Assembly: GCF_000208865.1 (NCBI RefSeq)
Contig: NC_018389.1
Coordinates: 372,001-436,000 of the forward strand
Direction: 5' to 3'
DNA from: Neospora caninum Liverpool
Lineage: Eukaryota; Apicomplexa; Conoidasida; Eucoccidiorida; Sarcocystidae
DNA length: 64,000 bases
The notes under the pieces are model-generated. The model made no database searches and was not told where the DNA came from. It was given only the letters and a program-made list of their open reading frames with translations. Position 1 is the first letter of the stretch. Every line of letters begins with the position of its first letter. A program made the translations under genes and the position numbers. Shown one piece after another: positions 21,908-32,049 of the stretch.

Positions 21908-23967
21908 GGAGGCCGGTGATCCTGTGCCTACCCCAGAGTCCAGTGTCTCAGCGTGCCGCCCTAGTTTCCGCCATTTTGCTGTTGTGGAGAGGCTCTCTTT
22001 CCCACCACATTCAGCCCTCGCTTCGAGGTAGGTTTCTTCGGTATTCGGAGACCGCATCTCATCTTGTCCAAATGATACGTAGATGCTTGGACCGTGGCAT
22101 GCTGGAAGGTTAAGGGCGTTGTGGTATGTGCACCAGGACAAATGTGCACGTCGACCACAGCATCTATCTTTTTCTGCTTTCGATGGAAGCGTTTTTGATA
22201 CGTGTGTGATAAATGCATATAAAGGGAAGGCACGCGTGCATTAGCGAACCCGCCCTGATGTGCTTGGACTGGAGAAGACGTTGTCATGGTTCTTCGCGGA
22301 TATACCCTCGATGTGAGCGTGATGAAAGGCGTGAGCTCCGGTTTCGAAACACAGATCAATGCGCTGCTGTCCATCAATCGACAACAGCAGGCCTGAGTCT
22401 TTCGTACCTTACGAGCGCTCGTGTAGCCGGCTACCGGGGATTGAACTCATTCTCAGTGGCTTAACTAATACATGTGTCGCGCGCATTGGTTGATGATTGT
22501 CTTGTTCTCGCATCACTGGTCCACACGGTAGTGACCACGACGAAAAATCGGTCCCGCGCCCTCGGCTCTCCTGGTTCAGGTGGGTCGGGTAAGCAGCTTG
22601 GGGGTGTGTTTGTGCGTGTGGGTGGCCATGATGAGTTAGTGGCTCCATGTTTTTCCATTTTTGCAGATTGGGGACCGCTGCTCGGGAATATAGCAACTGC
22701 CAGACAAACCGCCAAATTTCCACCACCTTTGAATGAGGGCTGCCTCACGAGTGTAGTGCATGTTCGATAACAATGGGGTTTGCAGCATACACAACATATC
22801 AAACGTGGCCAGGGCTCCAAGACGCATGCCCATCTTGCTCTTCTCTGCTCGGCGATCAATCGATGACCACTTGTCATGACCGGGGGAACGACTGATGGTT
22901 GTGCCATTCGGATAGCCAAAGACAGGCCCAGCTACAGGGTACTGCAGCCCTTATGAAATATCACGCCAACATGGCCTACTGCACATCGCGCGGATATGAC
23001 CCAGGGATCGGGTGCTCCCTGGACGGCGTATTCCATTTTTCCGTCCCGAACTCTTGTCTCGTCCGCGGCATTCGCTTGGAGAGGAAACACGCACTCCACA
23101 TCAATAGTCCGTCTCATCCCGTCTCAGTCTGTTAGGCTCCTGCTGAGAACACTTCTCTGTACTATGCACCCGCTTCTTAATATGGAATTCTGGCAAAAGA
23201 CCCTCAGAACACACGTGCTGCGTTTCATACCATGTCGAATGTCTCGTTCGCAATCCCTGCCGTTGAAACACGTTACCTTCCATTTCCCCTCTCTGGTACA
23301 ATCTCAATCCCAAATTTCACCTCTCTCGGGCATCAGCAAGACAGTTTTTTTTGTCAAACGGCCTTCAGCAAGAACCGGGGAATTCATATGGAACTGGCAC
23401 ATTCGGTGAAAACCCTGCGGTATCTTGCCACTGTGCACCCCCTCCAGTAAAACACTACGTCCACTTTATTCTCGGAGTCAAAAACGCCCACTCTCTCACA
23501 CTGACCTTATCCCCACAGAAGCCTTCTATCCGCTTGTTCTTCCTTCCCGTTGGACTGGGCGGTGGACGCAGTCGAACAAACCCAGAAGAAACGGGGCTGA
23601 AAGTCGTCGCCATCGGACAGAAAAACCTTCATTGCTACTCTACTCACCGACCCTTCACTCCGCGCACGATCAAAAGAAACTAATGAGAAAATTGATATGG
23701 CACTCGTTCGTTGCCTCTCCTCAGCCCATAGCCCATCTCCCCTGACGGTACAGAAGCAAGCAATTTTGGCGGTGAGCGAGTTACCCGACCGGAGTCCCTG
23801 AAGTCCCGGAAGATAATTTGCTTCGTGTCGGCGCCTGCTCTGACCAGCGCCGCGAAGCCGCCTCGAACTGTCGCCCAGCCACTGACCGCGTAGCCTGCAG
23901 CCGAGCCATGTCTGCCTAGACTCCTTCTTTGTGAAGTATAACCGTGTTCTCGCTATAAAAAATCCAT
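21908..23967. other. Intergenic region between SRS copies
   Basis: No gene recognised. A CATATAAA sequence near 22,216 and CTATAAAAAA near 23,953 look TATA-like, but such boxes are not typical of T. gondii promoters, so I give them little weight. The last few hundred bases should contain the promoter and 5' UTR of the next SRS copy. Confidence 0.45.
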
Positions 23968-25242
23968 ATGCAAAGCCTTGTTCTCTCTCGCTTTTCCAAT
24001 TTTTGCTCAATTCGTGTCCATAGCGTACATAATGGCGAGGAGAGGAAGCATGCAGCAACGTCGTGGAGGGTTAAGTCGAAGGCCCGCAAGTTGGTTGCAA
24101 TTTGCATGGGTGGAGCTTTGTTGCTTTCCAGCGGCCAGGCTGTTGCAGGTCCTCTGCCCGAAAGACTTCAGGATAAAGGTTTTCAGCAGCAGAAAACGGT
24201 CACAAGTGTTCAGCCAGCAATTAGTGGGGCGACCGCTACATGCACGTTTCCAACGGCAGGCGCAGGCGGAGCCGCCGTCACACCTGGCGGTGGTATCTTG
24301 ACGTTGGCGAAAGAAAGTCTGTCGGCTACTTTGCAGTGTTCTGTTCAAGACAGTTCCACGCTATCCACGATACCACAGAATCTGGAAACAAAAGTCTGTG
24401 TCGCAAAGGAACAAGGTTCAAAGGCAGTCGATAGCTGCACGATTGGTCAAACTGAGTTAGATGGCACAGAAACCGATCTGAATCACCTGCTAGGTGCAAA
24501 GCGCGAAATCGAATGGACCAAAACTCCAGAGAGTCAGGGCCGCATAGCCCAAGCCACTACGGCATGGAACTTGAAGCTTCTGGAATCGGATGTGCCATTC
24601 TCAGACAAGTCCTTCTTCGTCGGCTGTCAGGAGACACAGTCGCAGGGTAAGAATGGTTCAGCGCAAACGAAGTCGACATGTACTGTAACAGTAAACGTCG
24701 AAGCCAGAGCTTCTTCTGTTGGGGAGAATAACGTGGTCACCTGCGCTTACGGCAAAAACAGCAACCCTAAGCCCTTGGAGGTCGACATGACAACAGCGAA
24801 CAACACCCTGACCATTGACTGCGGTTCCGAGGGTTCTCTCAGTCCGGCGTCATATGAGACTCAGTTTTGCGATCCTCAGGAAAAAGATTTGAAAAACTGC
24901 GCCAAGAAGGATTATGTTGATATTCTTCCGACTTTCCGTACAACTTGGTGGACAACAGAGAATGAAGGTAGTTCGGTGAAGCTGACAATCCCGGAGACGG
25001 AGTTTCCGGAATCAGAACAAACGTTTCGTGTAGCCTGCGTCCCCCGCACGGCAAATTCCGAGGAATCTGATCCTGCAGCGAAGGCTAGGGCAAGCGAGGG
25101 AGCACAGACAGATGTGACTACGTCGAATTGCAATGTGGTTGTGACTGTGAAGTCAGGAAGCGCTGCATCGTCAACTGGTCAATTGGTAGCTACAGTCTCG
25201 GGTGCGGTTGCTTTGTTAGGGCTCTTGCTGGGCTCGTTGTAA
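23968..25242 (+). CDS. SRS surface antigen with leader frameshift; alternative ATG keeps the mature frame open
   Basis: The conserved family start (MARRGSMQQRRGG, ATG 24,032) is out of frame with the mature protein, because one base is missing near 24,072 relative to the sister copies. An upstream ATG at 23,968 is in the mature frame. It gives a 424-residue protein whose first 34 or so residues are novel, followed by the normal KARKLVAICMGG signal. Both domains keep six cysteines and the GPI tail ends LLGLLLGSL. If translation begins at 23,968 the signal peptide becomes internal (about residues 38-57) and might act as an uncleaved or late-cleaved signal. If it begins at 24,032 the gene is dead. 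I call it CDS because the long frame is uninterrupted; functionality is uncertain. Confidence 0.65.
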   Translation: MQSLVLSRFSNFCSIRVHSVHNGEERKHAATSWRVKSKARKLVAICMGGALLLSSGQAVAGPLPERLQDKGFQQQKTVTSVQPAISGATATCTFPTAGAGGAAVTPGGGILTLAKESLSATLQCSVQDSSTLSTIPQNLETKVCVAKEQGSKAVDSCTIGQTELDGTETDLNHLLGAKREIEWTKTPESQGRIAQATTAWNLKLLESDVPFSDKSFFVGCQETQSQGKNGSAQTKSTCTVTVNVEARASSVGENNVVTCAYGKNSNPKPLEVDMTTANNTLTIDCGSEGSLSPASYETQFCDPQEKDLKNCAKKDYVDILPTFRTTWWTTENEGSSVKLTIPETEFPESEQTFRVACVPRTANSEESDPAAKARASEGAQTDVTTSNCNVVVTVKSGSAASSTGQLVATVSGAVALLGLLLGSL

Positions 25243-26587
25243 TCATTGCGATGTTGTGTCGTTTTGGGCGTTCAATGCTTCAAGGCGCTGTCTCTATTTC
25301 AGCAACTGTTCAGCGTTTCCTGCCGAGCCTGTTTTCACAATTTTCGGAGTATATCCAAGATGGGTTTCTCATCCTCGAATAACCGATGTGTGCGTCATGG
25401 ACCGAAGTCACAAGGGAATGCAGGTTGGTATATTTGATGTTTTGGCTGTCCTGGGGCCAGGGGCCGCAGTTCAGAAGTATACACCGAGAGTGGCGTTAAA
25501 ACCGTGGCTGTGCCTTTGGGCGACTTGCGAGCGGGACATGCCACGCCAATAGCAGTAGATGGGCCTTGTGCTCGTTGGTAACCCCGCTGTTCCGTTTGTC
25601 CGTTTGTGCCGAATTAAAATGTGTCATGCCTCTTCGGAGGAATGGTCCGCGGATTTGGATGTGACGACACACTGAGTGCCGTTGTTCGAAACACCAGACA
25701 GTCCAGTTGCTATCATGGCTCTGCAAGAGCAGGCCTTTGGTTTTGTCCTCACAAACGTTGTCGGAGGGGTTTTTTAGTCAGCGTCACTCTTTTGGGGTTT
25801 TGTCTGCTTTCTCGAGTCACCGCCTTCCACAGATTTGGTGTTGTGAAGATTGGTTTGAGGAATCGCTCCTTACGGCACCGCATAAAGAGACGAGCTCAGG
25901 TGAAGTGGCACCAAGGGTGTTTCACTCGTTTCATTCTTTCACATTTCTACGAAGAGGGGCTGGCCCATGAGTGTTTCAGTCTACGATAGAACGGATCAAC
26001 TGATTCTCCGCAGTCTGTTGGAATGCACGGTGAGGCGTCGACGTCGTCCTCAGATCTAGCGCTCAGGTGCAAATGGGCGGCAGGGTTTTCTGTGACAACG
26101 TCCTGACTCTCCTCAGATTGTGGGCAATGTGTGTACTGCATATTCGATACACCGATTGTGCACACTCTTTTCAGCAAACTATTCACGTCACCGCGAAGTG
26201 TCCATGCTCCTTTGCCTTTTTCGGCTCCTTCGACTCTAAGCTTCGCGAGTGCATTTCTCGCAATGTACAACAATGCTCTTCGTTAATCGACTACAAAAAA
26301 GAGTTTGCGTCTGTTCTTGAATATTATGCGTCCTGGCAGACCACGCTGCCGTTATCTTACTGTCTCGCTGGCATCAGCGACACCTTGATACCTTCTACAT
26401 TCACTCTTCGGGCAGTGCCGAGCTCCAAAAACGCACACACACACATTGTCACAATGTTTTTCTCCTTACCCCCTCATTATCGATGTTCCTGTCCTGTCCT
26501 TTCTCCATCTTTCGTGCATTCGTGCATGCTACATAATGCAATCAGGCCGTGCCCAGTTTCAGAGCATACTGGCCTCCGAAGGTGGAC
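25117..26587 (+). repeat. Segmental duplication, right copy (partner 1-1499)
   Basis: Matches 1-1499 in direct orientation, from inside the SRS C-terminal coding region through about 1.34 kb of downstream DNA. The two copies differ by scattered substitutions and small indels, with a net length difference of about 28 bp. Similarity ends at 26,587. Beyond it this copy continues into unrelated DNA, while the left copy runs into an SRS pseudogene. Confidence 0.85.
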
Positions 26588-27179
26588 ACAGAAGATCTCC
26601 GTCTCTCCATTAATCTGCCTCTTTGTGACTTTACTTGCGAGAGCCCTCATACCGCGGAGTTGTAGCCTGCCGCTAAATCCGTGCCACCAGGAACCCAAAA
26701 AAGCGTGCAACGGGTCAGATGCAACAGCCTTCAATGACTCAGACGGAAACTGGTGCCTTCGTCCTCCGCTCCTGACCCCACCATCACTTCCACAAACGTC
26801 CAGGAATGAGAAAAACCTGTAAACAAGACGCTTGATAGAACCTTCCTTTCTACTTCTTCTCATTTACCGTCCATCAGCGACAAGCCGCAAGCACTGTGTA
26901 GTCTTCAGCAAAACTCATTGTCCCCCCCCGTCACCCCCCCCCCTGACTCGCGTATCGCACAGAGTCATTCATCCTGACGCGGGTCATCATCGGCATCGGC
27001 CCCCGTGGCCATGGGCCGCGAGCGAAGATTGTCGGCGGGGGCGTGCATCCCGCTGGGGGAAGCGACTGCTGTGCCTAGAGAGGTGCGATTATAGTATGAT
27101 TTCCGATTTTGCGATGAGACGGTTCCTCTAATATGCTGGTCATTTTAACGCTCGTCAAGTCCCCTTGAGAGTTTTCCTT
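26588..27179. other. Intergenic DNA with a C-rich tract
   Basis: No gene recognised. A C-rich tract at 26,922-26,943 has two runs of eight or more C and is one of four such tracts in the SRS region. The bases just before 27,180 are presumably the remnant 5' flank of the SRS fragment. Confidence 0.45.
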
Positions 27180-27404
27180 ATGGCGAGGATAGGAAAGGTT
27201 TAGCAGCGCCGCGGCGGGTTGAGGACGAAGGCCCTCAAGTTGATCGCGGTGTGCATTGGTGGAGCTTTGTTGCTTTCTAGCGGGCAAGCAGCTGCAGATC
27301 AACTACGTGAAGGCCTTCAGCGTCGGAGTTTGGCCGGAGAAATCAACCCTGTCGAACCATCCATCGGGACTGCGGTCGCCACTTGCGACCTGAAAAGCAC
27401 ATGA
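27180..27404 (+). pseudogene. SRS 5' fragment (leader and first strand only)
   Basis: ATG 27,180 opens MARIGKV and then meets TAG at codon 8. After it the same frame continues with the family leader (QRRGG, KALKLIAVCIGGALLLSSGQA) and the start of domain 1 with one cysteine (ATC). The SRS sequence ends at about 27,404 (TGA at 27,402-27,404), exactly where the duplicated block starting at 27,405 begins. Both the leader stop and the missing remainder make it non-functional. It marks the point where the plus-strand array is broken. Confidence 0.8.
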
Positions 27405-28255
27405 AGATGTGTGCCGTTTGGGGCATGGACAGGGAAGAAAGGTAGAAGCGATACGGTGCTGGAATCTTGACTTGTCATCACGTGTCTCCGACGAGCACGG
27501 TAATGCAGGTGTTGATATCCGCCAACTGTTGGGGCGTCTCTGCCTCCGAACGGCGGGACACAGCGTGACGATCACATTGGATCGCTGCCTACGCGCGGTG
27601 CACACAGTGATCTAAAATTGCGGGGGGACAGGTTGCCTCACGAATTACTCCTGAATAGCTGACTCATGCCTCAGGATACCCGCGAGTACGGGACAAGACC
27701 TATCCAACAGACGCACGTATAGCTGGAAAAGTGCAGCATTCTGTTGTCGCATTTCCGACATTCCGAGAATGCCGAAACAAAGAAAACGGACTACCCCATC
27801 GCGAGGATCCAGAGAAGCGCCTAGGTCGAGTTGTGGTAGTCGAGAACAGAAATCGCGAATCCCTCGTCATATCGGACGTGGGGCGGCTGCAATTGCTGGA
27901 GGCATATCGCGACTTGCTCTGAAGCGCTCTTCTCGTGGGAGAATAGACGGAAGTCTTCAGTGACCGCAACTCAAAATTTGTATTTGGGTGGTATAGGTTA
28001 TTCATGAGAAAGGACGTACTGGATTGGCCGATATCATACGGTGCATCCTGCCAACACAAGGGCATCCCCCACAATTGGATTATCAAGTCGCATGCTGAGG
28101 ACTGCCGCCTTCGACAGAGGGTCGGTCCTCAGTTTGAGTGTTGTTGATCAAGGCACACATGTAGTGGATATGTACCCGACCGGGCATAATCATTCACTTC
28201 ACCTTGAGAAGACACTCAAAACCCGGTACACTATATGGATCGAATGGCTTCTGGC
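27405..28255. repeat. Direct duplication of SRS flank, left copy (partner 37,783-38,560)
   Basis: Roughly 780-850 bp match 37,783-38,560 in the same orientation, with substitutions and small indels. A weaker match continues on both sides through the 3' flank into the minus-strand SRS genes at 28.7 and 38.9 kb. The first 200 bp, read on the minus strand, contain the CCATGCCCCAAAACG element seen upstream of intact SRS genes. No conserved open frame is present. Confidence 0.8.
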
Positions 28256-28661
28256 ATTTTGAGGCCATACTACTGGCGCGAAGGGAAGTGTTTTTGTGCT
28301 TTGCTCGCCCTTGATACAGTCCCCCCCTTCCCCCTTCCCCCTCCCCCCCGACCGGTAAACGTTACAGACTCCACACATGCCTGAATCAACGTGCTCATAT
28401 ATGTACAGATATACATATGCCTTGCTTTATCTCTTCTCCATAACCTCATATGACAGCTTGACCAGTGCAACTTATTGACGAACACAAGCTCTCATGTACC
28501 TCAATAGCAACGAACCCGCTTCTAAAACGGGAAGAACGTGTCGGAGAGACGTACGGATACTGCCAATACAATGGAGACCGCCCGAAATGGCAATACTGCT
28601 CAGGATCGGACAGCGACAACTCTTGTCTGAATCCGCAACAGAGAATAAATTACCATATTCC

Positions 28662-29849
28662 TCAAAAAGTGTTCACGAGGAATCCTGTTAGCGCGGCCAC
28701 GCCTCCGGCTACCGCTGCAATTTGCGCAGTTGAAGATGCTATCGAAGTCAAGTTTGATGTCTTAACAGTCACAATCACACTGCAGTTTGACGTGGATGCA
28801 CCAGCCTGTTCAGGGCTCTCATCGTCACCCTTCCCTACTACTACAGCTTTTGCTGCTGGAGGCGCTGTAGACTCGTTGGGGACGCAGGTCAGGCGGAACT
28901 GCTGGTCTGTTTCCGGAAAGTCCGTCTCCGGAATTGTCAGCTTATCAGAATTATCCGTTGGCCCCGTTGTCCACCAGCTGGTCACGAACGTAGGCAGAAT
29001 ATCCACAAACTTGTTTGTGCAATTCTGCACGTCTTTGTTTCGTGGATCGCAGTATTCAGTGTGGCTCTCTGTCGTAGGATACAACGAGCCCTCGGAACCA
29101 CAATCAATTGTCAGCGCGTTGTTCTCTGTTGACATCTCCACCTCCAAGGGCTTAGGATTGCTGTCCTTGCCGTATGCGCAAGTGACAACGTTGCCGTCTC
29201 CGACGGAAGAAGCTCTTGCTTTCACGTTGACGTTGACTTTGCACTCTGTCTGGCCCTGCACCCGTTCCTGATTGTTCTCGTCACACCCAACGAAGAAGGC
29301 CTTGTCGGTTAAGGGAAGGTCGGACTCCTGGAGAGTCAACGTCCGCCTTTCGCCTTGATTGTCGCTGTTGTTGGTCTTTTCCCACTGGATACTGCGGGTT
29401 GTGCCAAGCAATGTTTTCAGCGTGATCTGTTTTTCTTTTGGGCTGTTTGTTTTGCACTCGGCCACTTTTGCGGCCGTCGTTGTTGCCTTACAAACTTGCT
29501 CCAGCTCTTCTGGTACCGCTGCGTTTTTGTTACCCGAACACTGCAAAGTAACACTCAGATTTTCTTTCGACAGCGTCAAAGCCGCAGTGGCTGCAGCAAC
29601 ATCTCCTTTTCCTTTGGCGGGTTGCAATCTGCACGTGGCAACTTGACCAGTGATTTCCGGTCCACTTAGAGTGCCTGTCCTACGTAATGCATCTTGCAAA
29701 TTCCGACGCAAAAGCCCTTCACGCGGTTGATCTGGCACTGCCTCTCCGCTGGAGATCAACAAAACTCCGCCCACGCACACCGCCATCAGCTTACGAGCCT
29801 GCGACTTCCACCCTCCACGGCGTCGCTGCATTCTCCCCGGGTTCACCAT
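28662..29849 (-). CDS. SRS (SAG1-related) GPI-anchored surface antigen, intact
   Basis: ATG 29,849 starts a 395-residue frame. It begins MVNPGRMQRRRGG and continues through the signal LMAVCVGGVLLISSG to cleavage near EAVPDQ. The frame is also open upstream of the ATG for 93 codons, but the start is placed by alignment with sister copies. Domain 1 cysteines are at TCR, LQC, QVC, AEC, VGC and TEC; domain 2 cysteines at VTC, IDC, EYC, NCT, LTC and NCS. The tail (ALTGFLVNTF) is hydrophobic and suits a GPI signal, though its NTF end differs from the GSL/GSF common here. The linker reads KARASSVGDG. A diverged relative, with matching 3' flank, lies at 38.9-40.1 kb. Confidence 0.9.
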   Translation of the reverse strand: MVNPGRMQRRRGGWKSQARKLMAVCVGGVLLISSGEAVPDQPREGLLRRNLQDALRRTGTLSGPEITGQVATCRLQPAKGKGDVAAATAALTLSKENLSVTLQCSGNKNAAVPEELEQVCKATTTAAKVAECKTNSPKEKQITLKTLLGTTRSIQWEKTNNSDNQGERRTLTLQESDLPLTDKAFFVGCDENNQERVQGQTECKVNVNVKARASSVGDGNVVTCAYGKDSNPKPLEVEMSTENNALTIDCGSEGSLYPTTESHTEYCDPRNKDVQNCTNKFVDILPTFVTSWWTTGPTDNSDKLTIPETDFPETDQQFRLTCVPNESTAPPAAKAVVVGKGDDESPEQAGASTSNCSVIVTVKTSNLTSIASSTAQIAAVAGGVAALTGFLVNTF

Positions 29850-32049
29850 CTTCGAAGCGATTGACACAGGTGGGCGTCGAATTGAATATACCAAACCAGG
29901 AAATGCGGAAGACTGCCACGCACACTGGAGTGAAGATTCAAGATCAGCATCGAATGAGAATCGTATCCTGGTCTCTAAAAAAATATCAGTCGCCAGCCGC
30001 AGCGGGTCAGCCACACTCTCCTGCGTTCGCTGGCGGCGCATGCTCGAGGCGGGTTGACTGGTGTGAGGATGCGGCTGGGGTGGATGCCCCCCAAGGCGAC
30101 CCGACACGACAAGGCATGGACTGCACACCTTTTTTTCTCACTGGCGGAGATGTACCTTTGGAAAAAACACAAATAATGTGAAAACCATTTTTCAAAGCCT
30201 TCCCTTGCTCGATTCTTTCAGAAGTGGTCAGATGTTGAGGAAGAAAAGAGCGGTGGTGTCATTGCCCCCCAAAAGTGTTCGACAGCCAACTGCTCCGGCT
30301 GATACCAAACTGCTTCGGTTGAGCCATGGAATGGATGAGTTAAAAGGAACGCAACAGCACCAGGGCGTGAGGGCTCTCGCAAGACTATGCATGACCAATG
30401 TCAATACGTGTGACAGCTTGCCATGATGAGTGGACGAAAATGGAATTTTCTCCCTGCACTGTCAGACGGGGCAGCGACCTTTCACTCTTGGTGTCAAATT
30501 GTCGTTCGGCACCTTGTATCCCAGATAACCTCGGGAAGAACCGGTGCTGAAACGCAGAGACAGCCATGATGAATTGACCGCTGATAGCGGGAGAGGGCGG
30601 AGGCCATCAGAGAGAGAGAGAAAGAAGGGGAGAGAGGCAAAAAGGAAGGGCACAGCAGCGAGATGACCACCACGCGCGACTGTGAATGTGTTTCTGGAGG
30701 CAAGCTTGGCCAGATAAGCGGGCATGATACATGTCGACAGGCTGGAGCTACCACTGATGTTGTGATGTAGTGACTTTGAGGGCCGTAATGAAACCGAAGA
30801 GAGACTGAGCAAAAGCCTCCTTTGCAATAAGTGCCTTGAACTCTGCGTGGCAGGCACGGCGGGATCGCCGTCGCACCCGCTGCCGGACAGACGAACAGAG
30901 GGGACCCCGAGACGTGGAGAATGAGAAGGGTGATGGAAGTCGTTGCTCGTTCTACTCTTCGAAGGAGTGTTAGGAAGGGAAGAAGCACACAACTTCATCG
31001 CAAAGCACGAAAAAAGGAGACCAAGGGAATTAAATGTCTAGTGGCTTAATCTGAATGCAACCTCGAATTCGGAGACTATCCGCTAATCCTAGCCGGCCAC
31101 ACCAGTAGTACCTTTAGATACTGTTATGATTTTCACCTCTGAGTGTGCCCGGATAATTATTTCGCAGTGTCAATATTGCTGGCACCTTGAGAAGAGTGCC
31201 GACATGGCAGGGAAAACCACACCGCGAATTTTACTGTTTGCCGCTTGTTTTGACGCTCCTTTCTATGTTACAGCTGCGAGGTTCATCTGCAGTGTTGACA
31301 ATCCTAAGACTTGTTCTACGGTAGGCCGAGGATAAAACTGGAAAGCGCCTTTTTGGTGCCATGTGAATGTGTTGACAGACAATAACCTTGCTGTAGTATA
31401 CATGGTTGGTGACACAACCAGAGAGTCAACACCAAATAGTCACGGGGCAAACGGTCTTCCCAAGACGTTCTGAGGCAGCTAATGCCGAGGACTCGAAAGA
31501 AATAGCAGATACTCAGAGAAACGGGTTTGCTCAGCGGTAGCTCCATTTCGAGCACACTAGCGAGGTACAAGATTAAGGCCTGCTTTTTTGCAGTGACGAA
31601 CAGAAGGCGTTGTTCAATGCTTCACGAAAGGTGCTCATTCCCGTACCAGACACGTAGGCGCAATTTATACTTGAATGGGCTCGATATAATTTTTGGCGGC
31701 ACACGCAGATCAATCACCTCGATTATAGGCTCATTTCTGCATCTATTATCGTGTTTCATCACACACCTTCCTGTCAGGAACAGAATCGCACATATGTATG
31801 TCGCTTCCCATGTATACATTTGTCATGCCTTACGTGGGGCCAGGTCTGAAGGGGCTCGGTTTATCGATGTGCACGGCTCCATATCGTGTACGGTGAAGGC
31901 GGCGGATGCTCAGAAAAAAAGTATATAACCCATCTCTGACGGATGAGTTCGAGTCCTTAGCGCACGCGTGGCGTCACATACTCCCAGGCGTGGAGCTCTG
32001 ACCTCAACGTAAACACACTGTCCACAAGTCGGTAGGGGCATCTGCGCCC
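29850..32049. other. Intergenic region between minus-strand SRS copies
   Basis: Contains the 5' flank of the SRS gene ending at 29,849 and the 3' flank of the next one. No RNA gene or protein motif was recognised. The open frames at 30,462-30,998 on the minus strand are Ser/Leu-rich shadows of purine-rich DNA. Confidence 0.5.

Noticed and set aside
22430..22500. B-box-like GTTCAATCCCCGG on the minus strand
   Set aside because: No cloverleaf could be built; the expected acceptor stem partner is absent.
29850..30128. 93-codon N-terminal extension of the SRS gene at 28.7-29.8 kb
   Set aside because: It has no similarity to other SRS leaders, which begin where ATG 29,849 does; open by chance.
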